Source of the DNA: Methylobacterium ajmalii
GTDB taxonomy: Bacteria > Pseudomonadota > Alphaproteobacteria > Rhizobiales > Beijerinckiaceae
Direction of reading: 5' to 3'
Assembly (NCBI RefSeq): GCF_016613415.1
Contig: NZ_JACWCT010000026.1
Location: forward strand, 121,259 to 185,258
Length of the DNA stretch: 64,000 nt
A program made the translations under genes and the position numbers. Each line of letters begins with the position of its first letter. Within the stretch, counting starts at the first letter, position 1. The notes beneath the pieces were generated by a model. That model was not told the origin of the DNA. It did no database searches and was given only the letters and a program-made list of their open reading frames with translations. This document shows, in pieces, positions 54,378-62,051 of the stretch.

Positions 54378-55079
54378 TCAGCGCCGGCGGTCGATCAGGT
54401 CGATCATCGCGGCGCCGGCATTCACCATCCCGTCGCCCATCGCCGCCACGGTCTGGGTCACCACCCGGCCGGTCGGCATGAAGGGGAGCCAGGGCGAGGA
54501 GGACCGCCCGGTCTCCGGGCCGGTGCTCGCCGTGCGGGTCGCGGGGCTGCGTCCGGTCTCCGGCGCGGATTCCGTCTGGGCCTTCGCCTTCGGCATCTCG
54601 GGCCGGGCCGGCGGGCGCAGGCCCGCGAGCGCCGGCACCGCGCGGGAGCGGTGGGGGGCGGCAGCGCGGCGGGCTGCCTTGCCCTCCGGCTTCTCCTCGG
54701 CGGCCTTCTCGCCGCTTCTGGCCTCGGCGATCACCGGCAGGACCAGCGGGGTGGCCTCCGCCGGCATGGCGGCCTCGGGCGGCAGGGTCGCGACCAGGGG
54801 GAATTGCCGCTCGAACTCGAGCGGGTAGGGGGCGCGCACCCGCCCCTCGCCCTCGGGAGCGCCGCGGAACAGGTCCGCCCCGGGCGGCAGCGGCTGCATC
54901 GCCACGACCTGGCCCTCCGGCGCCCGCGGCTCCGGTTCGCGCCAGTACAGCGAGCCCGCGGCCAGGCAGATCGCCACGCAGGCGGTGGGGAGCAGCGGCA
55001 GGTAGCCCCGCGAGGCGCCGGGCAGGCTTCCGATGGCGCCGATCGTCGCCGTCTCGCGCATCCGCCCCTTGTCCCGCAT
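54378..55079 (-). CDS. Membrane-anchored protein of unknown function
   Basis: I do not recognise the family. The 233 residues have a short cytoplasmic start, one membrane helix at about 27-46 (GYLPLLPTACVAICLAAGSL), and a Pro/Ala/Glu-rich, probably disordered periplasmic region. A C-terminal segment (MPTGRVVTQTVAAMGDGMVN, then AGAAMIDLIDRRR) looks amphipathic. The low-complexity core (EEKPEGKAARRAAAPHRSR) resembles spacer regions of envelope proteins. It is upstream of GH15 and tkt on the same strand and may be the first gene of that unit. The ATG is the first Met after a weak purine run. Real coding status is supported mainly by the clean anchor and operon position. Confidence 0.6.
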   Translation of the reverse strand: MRDKGRMRETATIGAIGSLPGASRGYLPLLPTACVAICLAAGSLYWREPEPRAPEGQVVAMQPLPPGADLFRGAPEGEGRVRAPYPLEFERQFPLVATLPPEAAMPAEATPLVLPVIAEARSGEKAAEEKPEGKAARRAAAPHRSRAVPALAGLRPPARPEMPKAKAQTESAPETGRSPATRTASTGPETGRSSSPWLPFMPTGRVVTQTVAAMGDGMVNAGAAMIDLIDRRR

Positions 55080-55312
55080 CCCAGCCTCCTCGCCGCCGAT
55101 GCCGCAGTGAAGCCCCGGTTTCGGGCCGAAGCGGGGCCGTTTCTTTGCGCTTTCGTGTCCGCGGGCGGTCCGTGCGGCGGCCGCCCCGGACGGAGGGCGG
55201 GGATGCCACGCGCCCCCCCTTGGGTTAGGGAGCGGACGTGACCACCCCGTTCCCGGGTCGTCGCGCGGGATTCCGCCCGCACGGCCCGACTTTTGCGTGA
55301 TCCGACGCCGAC

Positions 55313-55927
55313 ATGCCCGACCGCGCGACCCCCGCCCCGTCCCCGGGCGACAGCCTGACCATCGCCGTCGTCGACCCGAGCCGTGCCCGGGCGGCGATCC
55401 TGGAGGAGGGCCTGCGTGCCGTCGAGGGCGCCCGGGTGGTGGTGATCCCCGACACCGCCGACCTCCTCGACCGGCTGTCGGCCGTCTCGCCCGACGTGGT
55501 GGTGATCCACCTCGAGAGCCCGAGCCGCGACCTCCTCGAGCAGATGTTCGGCGTCTCGCGCCTCGTCGAGCGGCCGGTGGCGATGTTCGTCGACCGCTCC
55601 GACACGCCGATGATGCAGGCGGCGGTGGATGCCGGCATCTCGGCCTACATCGTCGACGGCCTGCGCGCCGAGCGGATCAAGCCGATCATCGAGATCGCGA
55701 TCCTGCGCTTCAACGCCTTCGCGCGGCTCCAGCGCGAGCTCAGCGAGGCGAAGGGCGAACTGGCCGACCGCAAGCTGATCGAGCGCGCCAAGGGCATCCT
55801 GATGAGCGCCAAGGGGCTGACCGAGGACGAGGCCTACAAGCAGCTCCGGCGCAAGGCCATGAACGAGAAGCGCAAGATCGTCGACATCGCCCGCGCCATC
55901 GTCACCGCCGCGGACCTGCTCGGATGA
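55313..55927 (+). CDS. nasT: ANTAR-domain antiterminator NasT
   Basis: NasT is an RNA-binding antiterminator for nitrate-assimilation operons. The 204 residues have an N-terminal pseudo-receiver (LTIAVVDPSRARAAILEEGL) and a C-terminal ANTAR domain at about 140-200 (ADRKLIERAKGILMSAKGLT, EDEAYKQLRRKAMNEKRKIV), whose Ala/Lys/Arg pattern is standard. The receiver's phosphoacceptor position is His66 (DVVVIHLESPSRD, codon CAC), so control is not by phosphorylation. In characterised systems NasT is held by NasS until nitrate binds. Its ATG is four bases of overlap ahead of nasS (ATGA at the end). The RNA target is visible upstream of nrtA at 58929-58971. Confidence 0.95.
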   Translation: MPDRATPAPSPGDSLTIAVVDPSRARAAILEEGLRAVEGARVVVIPDTADLLDRLSAVSPDVVVIHLESPSRDLLEQMFGVSRLVERPVAMFVDRSDTPMMQAAVDAGISAYIVDGLRAERIKPIIEIAILRFNAFARLQRELSEAKGELADRKLIERAKGILMSAKGLTEDEAYKQLRRKAMNEKRKIVDIARAIVTAADLLG

Positions 55928-56925
55928 GGCTGCAGCTCGGCTACGTCCCGCTCACCGACGCCGCGGTGCTGATCGCCGCGGTGGAGCGCGGCTTCACGGA
56001 GGAGGAGGGGCTCGGCGTCGACCTCGCCCCGGCGCCGTCCTGGGCCACCCTGCGCGACCACCTGGCGCTCGGCCTCCTCGACGGCGCCCACATGCTGGCG
56101 CCGCTGGCGCTCGCCTGCCACCTGGGCCTCTCCGGACCGCAGGCCCGGCTGATCGCGCCCGCCGCGCTCGCCCGCAACGGCAACGCCGTGACCCTGTCGC
56201 TGCCGCTCTGGCGGGCACTCGATGCCCGGTCGGACGCCGTGGCCGACGTCGCCCGCGCCTTCGCCCGGGTCGCCGAGGACCGGGCCGGGGCGGGGCGGCC
56301 GCTGACGCTCGGCACCGTCCACCCCTATTCCAGCCACACCTACCAGCTGCGGCGGCTCCTGGCGCGCGGCGGCAGCTCGTTGTCGGCGGTGCGCCTCGTC
56401 GTGGTCCCGCCGGCCCGCACCGTGGAGGCGCTGGAGCGCGGGCTGATCGACGGGTTCTGCGTCGGCGCGCCGTGGAGCACCGTCGCGGTCGAGGCCGGGG
56501 TCGGCCGCATCGCGGCGCTCGGCGCCCACATCGCGCCGGACTGCCCGGAAAAGGTGCTGGCCCTGACCGCCGACATGGCCGACCGCGCCGCGCCGCTCCT
56601 GCGCGCCCTGAAACGCAGCGCCCGCTGGTGCGGCGATCCGGGGAACCGCGAGGCGCTGGCCGCACTGCTCGGCCACCCGCGCCATCTCGGCCTCGATCCG
56701 GCGCTGATCCTGAGAGGTCTGGCCGGGACGCTGCGGCTCGCGCCGGGCGGGCCGGTGATCGAGGCCGCGGATTATCTCGTGCTCGGGGAGCGGGAACTGA
56801 CCCCCGACCCGGCATCCCTCGACTGGCTCGCCGACGAGATGGCGGCGGCCGGGCAGGTCGCGGCGGACACGGTCCGGGCCGAGGCGGCGGGTCTGTACCG
56901 ACCGGACCTGCTGGCGGCCGCTTGA
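55924..56925 (+). CDS. nasS: Nitrate/nitrite sensor NasS
   Basis: NasS is a cytoplasmic relative of the nitrate-binding protein NrtA that binds NasT without nitrate and lets it go when nitrate or nitrite binds. The 333 residues have the NrtA/CmpA fold from the first residue (MRLQLGYVPLTDAAVLIAAV, ERGFTEEEGLGVDLAPAPSW) with no signal peptide, which separates it from a transport protein. Matching blocks are GLLDGAHMLAPLALACHLGL, GTVHPYSSHTYQLRRLLARG and GLIDGFCVGAPWSTVAVEAG. The ATG overlaps the nasT stop codon (ATGA), indicating translational coupling and equal amounts of the two partners. The NasS-NasT pair and NrtA share similar ligand-site residues by family. Confidence 0.93.
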   Translation: MRLQLGYVPLTDAAVLIAAVERGFTEEEGLGVDLAPAPSWATLRDHLALGLLDGAHMLAPLALACHLGLSGPQARLIAPAALARNGNAVTLSLPLWRALDARSDAVADVARAFARVAEDRAGAGRPLTLGTVHPYSSHTYQLRRLLARGGSSLSAVRLVVVPPARTVEALERGLIDGFCVGAPWSTVAVEAGVGRIAALGAHIAPDCPEKVLALTADMADRAAPLLRALKRSARWCGDPGNREALAALLGHPRHLGLDPALILRGLAGTLRLAPGGPVIEAADYLVLGERELTPDPASLDWLADEMAAAGQVAADTVRAEAAGLYRPDLLAAA

Positions 56926-57022
56926 GAGGGCGACGGTCTTGCTCCCGCGAGACCCGGCTCCCTGGAGCCGCCGTCTCCCGAGACGGTTGCGAGCCGCGTC
57001 CCGACGGGTTCGACGGGCGCGC

Positions 57023-57616
57023 TCACGCCATCGCGTCGGCCGACAGGAGCGCTTCCATCGTCCTTTCGCGGAAACGTCTCATCGCTGCCGCGTCGCCCTC
57101 CGCGCGCATACGCACGGTGGCGCCCTCGTAGGCGTCGATGAGGGCGTCGGCGAGGCCCGCGGTATCGGTCGCGGGTGACAGCTCGCCGGCCGCCTTCGCG
57201 GTGTCGAGGAGGCCGGCGAGCTGGGTACGCCAGTTCGCGAAGGCGGCCTTAAGCCGCGTCCGGATCGCCTCGCTGTGCGGCGCGCTCGTCTGGGCCAGGA
57301 CGCCGTAGAGGCACCCTCCCGTTTCCCCGGCCTCGTCCATCTCGGCCTCCAGCGCCTCGAAGTAATGCCGCAACCGCTGCAAAGGCGAGCCGTCCGTCGC
57401 GAAGCAGGCGAGCCGGAACGCCTCGTAGCGCGCCGCATAGGCGTCGACGACCGCCAGCGCGTAGGCCTCCTTGCTCGGGAAGAAATTGTAGAACGATCCC
57501 TTCGGAACGCCGGCTCCGGACAGGATCGGCTGGATGCCGATCCCCTCGTAGCCCCGGGCCAGGAAGGCCTTCAGGCCCTCCGCAATGAGGAGGTCGCGCG
57601 TGTCTCGTCGTGCCAT
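57023..57616 (-). CDS. TetR-family regulator (NemR/AcuR-like)
   Basis: The 197-residue protein has a TetR helix-turn-helix at about 9-50 (DLLIAEGLKAFLARGYEGIG, ILSGAGVPKGSFYNFFPSKEAYAL) and an all-helical ligand domain with GETGGCLYGVLAQTSAPHSE, whose GCL segment recalls the NemR/TetR_C_15-type subfamily containing a conserved Cys. Such proteins sense electrophiles or small ligands. It is divergent from the EamA transporter 89 bp away, with two copies of a palindromic operator between them, so it very probably represses both. The ATG is preceded by AATTTTACGTC and no strong purine site. It and the transporter interrupt the nas cluster. Confidence 0.92.
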   Translation of the reverse strand: MARRDTRDLLIAEGLKAFLARGYEGIGIQPILSGAGVPKGSFYNFFPSKEAYALAVVDAYAARYEAFRLACFATDGSPLQRLRHYFEALEAEMDEAGETGGCLYGVLAQTSAPHSEAIRTRLKAAFANWRTQLAGLLDTAKAAGELSPATDTAGLADALIDAYEGATVRMRAEGDAAAMRRFRERTMEALLSADAMA

Positions 57617-57626
57617 GACGTAAAAT

Positions 57627-57642
57627 TAGACTGGTCGTCTCA
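57627..57642. promoter_or_regulatory. TetR-type operator, site 1
   Basis: TAGACTGGTCGTCTCA contains AGAC and GTCT half sites around a GGTC-type centre. It lies 10 bp before the TetR start codon and matches 15 of 16 bases of site 2. The same type of sequence (TAGAC..GTCT) is known for NemR-like TetR repressors. Confidence 0.75.
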
Positions 57643-57660
57643 GACCGTCAACGCCATGAG

Positions 57661-57676
57661 TAGACCGGTCGTCTCA
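57661..57676. promoter_or_regulatory. TetR-type operator, site 2
   Basis: TAGACCGGTCGTCTCA repeats site 1 with one T-to-C change, 34 bp downstream in the same orientation, about three helical turns. It lies 29 bp before the EamA start codon. The two sites together suggest cooperative repression of the divergent promoters. Confidence 0.75.
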
Positions 57677-57705
57677 AGGACCGTTCGATCGAGGGGGATG
57701 CGGGG

Positions 57706-58683
57706 ATGGATCACCGACGCCGAGACGGGCTCCTCCTCGTGGCGGCCGCCACGCTCCTGTGGAGCCTCGCCGGGCTGTTCGTGCGCCTGATCGAGCTGCC
57801 GGCCTGGGACCTGATCCTGTGGCGCTCGGTCTTCGCCGGCTTCGCCCTCCTGGCGTTCTCCGTCCTCCGCCCGGCAAGGGGCACGACGTTCGGGTGGATC
57901 GGTCTCGGCGCATCGATGCTGGCCGCCGTCACCATGGCCGCCTACGCGGCGTCGCTCACCTTGACCAGCGTGGCCGATGTCCTGATCGTCTACGCGACGC
58001 TACCGTTCGTGACCGCGGGGCTGGGGTGGCTGCTCCTGGGCGAACGCCCGTCGCGCCGGTTGCTGACCGCGAGCGCGGCGGCCCTGGGCGGAGTTCTCCT
58101 GGTCGCCGGCCAGTCGGCCCGTCTCGACGGCGTGGCCGGGAATGGGCTCGCCCTCCTGATGACCCTCGCCTTCGCGGGGCTTCTGATCGTGGCGCGCCGC
58201 TTCGCGCGGATCGATCTCGTCCGGGTCAACGCCGTGGCCGCGCTCCTGTGCGTGCTGGTGGCCCTGCCGATGTCGTCGGGCGCGGTGCCGGGCACGACCA
58301 CCCTGGTGCTGCTCGCCGCCCTCGGCGTCCTGACGACGTCCCTGTCCTTCCTCCTGTTCCTGACGGGCAGCCGTCATATCCCGTCCACGGAAGCGGCGCT
58401 GATCGGCCTTCTCGATGTCGTGCTCGGCCCGCTCTGGGTGTGGATCGTCGTGTCCGAGGATCCCGGACAGGGCGCGCTGATCGGAGGCGCGATCGTCCTG
58501 GCTGCCGTGGTCTGGTACCTGGCTCCGAACCTCGGACGGCGGCCGAGGAGAGGACCGCCGGGACGGGTACGCCCGGGTCCGGGCGATGCGATGCCGTCGG
58601 TGCGGTCGCTTCGCGAGACAAGTTCGTCTCGCGAGACAACTCGTTCTCGCAAAGGAGGTCGAGAGGCGGCGTCCCGGTCGTGA
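57706..58683 (+). CDS. EamA/DMT-family transporter
   Basis: The 325-residue protein has ten predicted membrane helices from two EamA repeats (LLLVAAATLLWSLAGLFVRL; AALLCVLVALPMSSGAVPGT start the two halves), as in drug/metabolite exporters such as RhtA and YdcZ-type pumps. The signatures LADVLIVYATLPF-like and TEAALIGLLDVVLGPLWVWI are standard. The last 50 residues are Arg/Ser-rich and repetitive (SLRETSSSRETTRSRKG), not part of the fold, encoded by the inverted and tandem repeat at 58611-58650. The ATG follows GGGGGATG. Substrate unknown; the TetR partner suggests export of a toxic electrophile or metabolite. Confidence 0.9.
   Translation: MDHRRRDGLLLVAAATLLWSLAGLFVRLIELPAWDLILWRSVFAGFALLAFSVLRPARGTTFGWIGLGASMLAAVTMAAYAASLTLTSVADVLIVYATLPFVTAGLGWLLLGERPSRRLLTASAAALGGVLLVAGQSARLDGVAGNGLALLMTLAFAGLLIVARRFARIDLVRVNAVAALLCVLVALPMSSGAVPGTTTLVLLAALGVLTTSLSFLLFLTGSRHIPSTEAALIGLLDVVLGPLWVWIVVSEDPGQGALIGGAIVLAAVVWYLAPNLGRRPRRGPPGRVRPGPGDAMPSVRSLRETSSSRETTRSRKGGREAASRS
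58611..58650 (+). repeat. Nested repeats at the 3' end of the EamA gene
   Basis: CGCGAGAC (58612-58619) and GTCTCGCG (58626-58633) form a perfect 8-bp inverted repeat. The unit TCGCGAGACAA repeats at 58611 and 58629 with an 18-bp period, and GCGAGA/TCTCGC pair again around ACAACTCG-type loop bases. It encodes the RETSSSRETT tail. Confidence 0.7.
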
Positions 58684-58898
58684 CGGAGCGTTCGGCGGCT
58701 CCCGGGATCGCCCGCGAGTCCCCGCCCGCGACGACCGATCGGGGGACGGCCTGTCCCGTCCCCGCATCGCTGCCCATTTCCCCGCCCGCCGAGCCTATCA
58801 TTTGTGCATCGCACGCGCCCACCGGACCGGCGCTCCGGCCAATCCGGCCAAGCTGCGAACGATACCGATTTCAAGCACTTGATTGGCCCGCAAGGTGG

Positions 58899-58915
58899 TT
58901 GGCACGAAACCTGCT
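58899..58915 (+). promoter_or_regulatory. Sigma-54 promoter of the nrt operon
   Basis: TTGGCACGAAACCTGCT matches the sigma-54 consensus YTGGCACGRNNNTTGCW at all specified positions but one (C for T at position 13), with correct GG-to-GC spacing. The predicted +1 is about 58926, right at the first leader hairpin. Such promoters need an NtrC-type activator, linking this operon to nitrogen limitation. I could not identify NtrC sites upstream with confidence. Confidence 0.85.
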
Positions 58916-58928
58916 GGTCCCCTCCTGT

Positions 58929-58971
58929 CCGTCAGCGTCGACGGGCACCGACAGTCAGCAAAGCCGCTGAC
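58929..58971 (+). promoter_or_regulatory. ANTAR tandem-hairpin antiterminator RNA (NasT target)
   Basis: Hairpin P1 is CCGTC-AGCGTC-GACGG (58929-58944). Hairpin P2 is GTCAGC-AAAGCC-GCTGAC (58954-58971). They are separated by nine bases. Both loops have six bases, with A at position 1 and G at position 4, the recognition rule for ANTAR proteins such as NasT. P2 overlaps the 5' arm of the following terminator, so stabilising P2 by NasT would let transcription continue. GTCAGC occurs in both hairpins, so GCTGAC has two possible partners. Confidence 0.9.
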
Positions 58972-59033
58972 CCGAGTTCCCCGATGGGCCCGCATCCGCG
59001 CGGCCGGCGGACGACCTTGGGCAGCGGCTTTTT
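58960..59033 (+). terminator. Conditional (attenuator) terminator in the nrt leader
   Basis: AAAGCCGCTG (58960-58969) pairs perfectly with CAGCGGCTTT (59022-59031); after a bulged A the stem goes on as CCCGAG with CTTGGG. Five T's (59029-59033) end it. The 5' arm is shared with ANTAR hairpin P2, so the two structures exclude each other. nrtA starts 58 bases further on. Confidence 0.92.
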
Positions 59034-59091
59034 GCGTTCCGAACCGGATCGAGCGCCTCGGCGGCGCGAACGACTTGAGGGCGAGTCATCG

Positions 59092-60378
59092 ATGAGCAGC
59101 GTTGAGCACACCACGCGTCGCGGTCTCCTCAAGGGGGCGGCCGGCGCCCTGTCGCTGGCAGCGGCCAGCCGCGTCGCCCTGCCGGGCGGCGCCTTCGCGC
59201 AAGGAGCCGGACCCGAGGTGAAGGGCGCCAAGCTCGGCTTCATCGCGCTCACCGACGCCGCCCCGCTCTTCGTCGCCAAGGAGAAGGGGATCTTCGCGCG
59301 TCACGGCATGCCCGACGTCGAGGTCCTGAAGCAGGCCTCCTGGGGCACCACCCGCGACAACCTGGTGCTGGGCTCGGAGGGCAACGGCATCGACGGAGCC
59401 CACATCCTCACCCCGATGCCCTACCTGATCAGCGCCGGCCGGGTGACGCAGAACAACGTTCCGGTCCCGATGTACATCCTGGCCCGGCTCAACCTCGCCG
59501 GGCAGTGCATCTCGGTCGCCAAGGAGCATATGGGCGACAAGGTCGCCCTCGACGCCAAGCCCTTCAAGGCGGCTTTGGAGCGCAAGAAGGCGTCCGGCAA
59601 GTCGGTGAAGGCCGCGATGACCTTCCCGGGCGGCACCCACGACCTCTGGATCCGCTACTGGCTCGCCGCCGGCGGCATCGACCCGGACAAGGACATCGAG
59701 ACCATCGTCGTGCCGCCGCCCCAGATGGTGGCGAACATGAAGGTCGGCACGATGGATTGCTTCTGCGTCTGCGAGCCGTGGAACGAGCAGCTGATCACGC
59801 AAGGCATCGGCTACACCGCGCTCACCACCGGCGAGTTGTGGAAGGACCATCCGGAGAAGGCGCTCGGCATGCGCGCCTCATGGGTCGACAAGTACCCCAA
59901 CGCCGCCAAGGCCCTCCTGGCGGCGGTGATGGAAGCGCAGCAATGGTGCGACAAGCCGGAAAACCGCGACGAGCTCGCCGGCATCGTCGCCAAGCGCCAG
60001 TGGATCAACGTTCCGGCGACCGACGTCGTCAAGCGGATGAAGGGTGAATTCGATTACGGCGACGGCCGCAAGGTGTCGAACAGCCCCCATATCATGAAGT
60101 ACTGGGCCGACGACGCCTCTTACCCGTACAAGTCGCACGACCTCTGGTTCCTCACCGAGGACATCCGCTGGGGCAAGTTCGATCCCCAGACCGACACCAA
60201 GGCCCTCATCGAGAAGGTGAACCGCGAGGACATCTGGCGCGAGGTCGCGAAGACCATGGGCGTGACCGCCCCGTCCTCGACCTCGCGCGGCAAGGAGACC
60301 TTCTTCGACGGCAAGGTCTTCGATCCGGCGGATCCGTCCGCCTACCTCAACAGCCTCGGCATCAAGAAGGTGGCGTGA
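59092..60378 (+). CDS. nrtA: Nitrate ABC transporter substrate-binding protein NrtA
   Basis: NrtA binds nitrate (and usually nitrite) in the periplasm for import. The 428-residue precursor has a twin-arginine signal (HTTRRGLLKGAAGALSLAAA, mature start after GAFAQ) and the NrtA/CmpA fold (KLGFIALTDAAPLFVAKEKG, VLKQASWGTTRDNLVLGSEG, MDCFCVCEPWNEQLITQGIG). Ligand-site residues follow the nitrate rather than bicarbonate pattern as far as I can judge. The ATG giving MSSVEHTTRR was chosen because it directly precedes the Tat signal; in-frame openings upstream run through the regulatory leader and terminator and are not coding. nrtB starts 1 bp after its stop. Confidence 0.95.
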   Translation: MSSVEHTTRRGLLKGAAGALSLAAASRVALPGGAFAQGAGPEVKGAKLGFIALTDAAPLFVAKEKGIFARHGMPDVEVLKQASWGTTRDNLVLGSEGNGIDGAHILTPMPYLISAGRVTQNNVPVPMYILARLNLAGQCISVAKEHMGDKVALDAKPFKAALERKKASGKSVKAAMTFPGGTHDLWIRYWLAAGGIDPDKDIETIVVPPPQMVANMKVGTMDCFCVCEPWNEQLITQGIGYTALTTGELWKDHPEKALGMRASWVDKYPNAAKALLAAVMEAQQWCDKPENRDELAGIVAKRQWINVPATDVVKRMKGEFDYGDGRKVSNSPHIMKYWADDASYPYKSHDLWFLTEDIRWGKFDPQTDTKALIEKVNREDIWREVAKTMGVTAPSSTSRGKETFFDGKVFDPADPSAYLNSLGIKKVA

Positions 60379-60379
60379 C

Positions 60380-61240
60380 ATGGCTCTCGGAACCACCCTC
60401 GGGCGCGTCGCCGCCGTCAAACCGGAGGGGGCCCGCCGCCCCCTCGTCACCCGCGCCGCCCTCAAGGGCCTGGCGCTGCGGATCGTCCCGCCGCTCGTCG
60501 TGCTGGCGGTCTTCCTGCTGCTCTGGGAAGTGCTGTGCCAGCGCCCCGGCGCCGGCCTGCCGCCGCCCTCGCGCGTCGTCACGGAGGCCTGGGACATCAT
60601 CGCCCACCCGTTCTACGACAACGGCGGGACCGACAAGGGGCTCTTCTGGCACATCAGCGCCAGCCTCCAGCGGGTGGCTCTCGGCTTCACCCTGGCGGTG
60701 ATCGCCGGCGTGATGCTGGGCACCCTCGTCGGCCAGTCGGAATGGGCGATGCGCGGGCTCGACCCGATCTTCCAGGTCCTGCGCACCATCCCGCCGCTCG
60801 CCTGGCTGCCCTTGTCGCTCGCCGCCTTCCGGGACGGCCAGCCCTCGGCGATCTTCGTGATCTTCATCACCTCGATCTGGCCGATCATCATCAACACCGC
60901 GGTCGGCATCCGCAACATCCCGCAGGACTATCGCAACGTCGCGGCGGTCCTGCGCCTCAACGCCTTCGAGTTCTTCGCCAAGGTGATGCTGCCCTCGGCC
61001 GCACCCTACATCTTCACCGGTCTTCGCATCGGCGTCGGCCTGTCCTGGCTCGCCATCGTGGCGGCCGAGATGCTGATCGGCGGCGTCGGCATCGGCTTCT
61101 TCATCTGGGATGCCTGGAACTCCTCGCACATCAGCGAGATCATCGTGGCCCTGGTCTATGTCGGGGTGATCGGCTTCGTGCTCGACCGCCTCGTCGCCGG
61201 CCTCGGCCACCTCGTCACCCGCGGCACCGCCACGGCCTGA
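60380..61240 (+). CDS. nrtB: Nitrate ABC transporter permease NrtB
   Basis: The 286-residue inner-membrane protein has about six helices and the conserved ABC permease loop (EAA-type) in LRLNAFEFFAKVMLPSAAPY followed by IFTGLRIGVGLSWLAIVAAE. Additional NrtB/SsuC-type segments are PPPSRVVTEAWDIIAHPFYD, TDKGLFWHISASLQRVALGF and WDAWNSSHISEIIVALVYVG. It forms the homodimeric channel used by NrtA and powered by NrtD. The ATG lies 2 bp after the nrtA stop, so translation is coupled. A basic N-terminal tail of about 35 residues precedes the first helix. Confidence 0.95.
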   Translation: MALGTTLGRVAAVKPEGARRPLVTRAALKGLALRIVPPLVVLAVFLLLWEVLCQRPGAGLPPPSRVVTEAWDIIAHPFYDNGGTDKGLFWHISASLQRVALGFTLAVIAGVMLGTLVGQSEWAMRGLDPIFQVLRTIPPLAWLPLSLAAFRDGQPSAIFVIFITSIWPIIINTAVGIRNIPQDYRNVAAVLRLNAFEFFAKVMLPSAAPYIFTGLRIGVGLSWLAIVAAEMLIGGVGIGFFIWDAWNSSHISEIIVALVYVGVIGFVLDRLVAGLGHLVTRGTATA

Positions 61241-61251
61241 GGAGGCCAACC

Positions 61252-62046
<795 letters not shown>

Positions 62047-62051
62047 CGCGC

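Noticed and set aside
58612..58633. Perfect 8-bp inverted repeat as a terminator for the EamA gene
   Set aside because: It lies inside the coding frame 50 bp before the stop and lacks a T-run; treated as part of a coding repeat.
58801..58815. Possible NtrC site (TTGTGCATCGCACG) upstream of the sigma-54 promoter
   Set aside because: The half sites are in the order GTGC-N3-GCAC, the reverse of the known GCAC-N-GTGC arrangement, so I did not annotate it.
58804..59091. Possible N-terminal extension of NrtA (96 extra residues)
   Set aside because: It would run through the sigma-54 promoter, ANTAR hairpins and terminator and would put the Tat signal in the middle of the protein.
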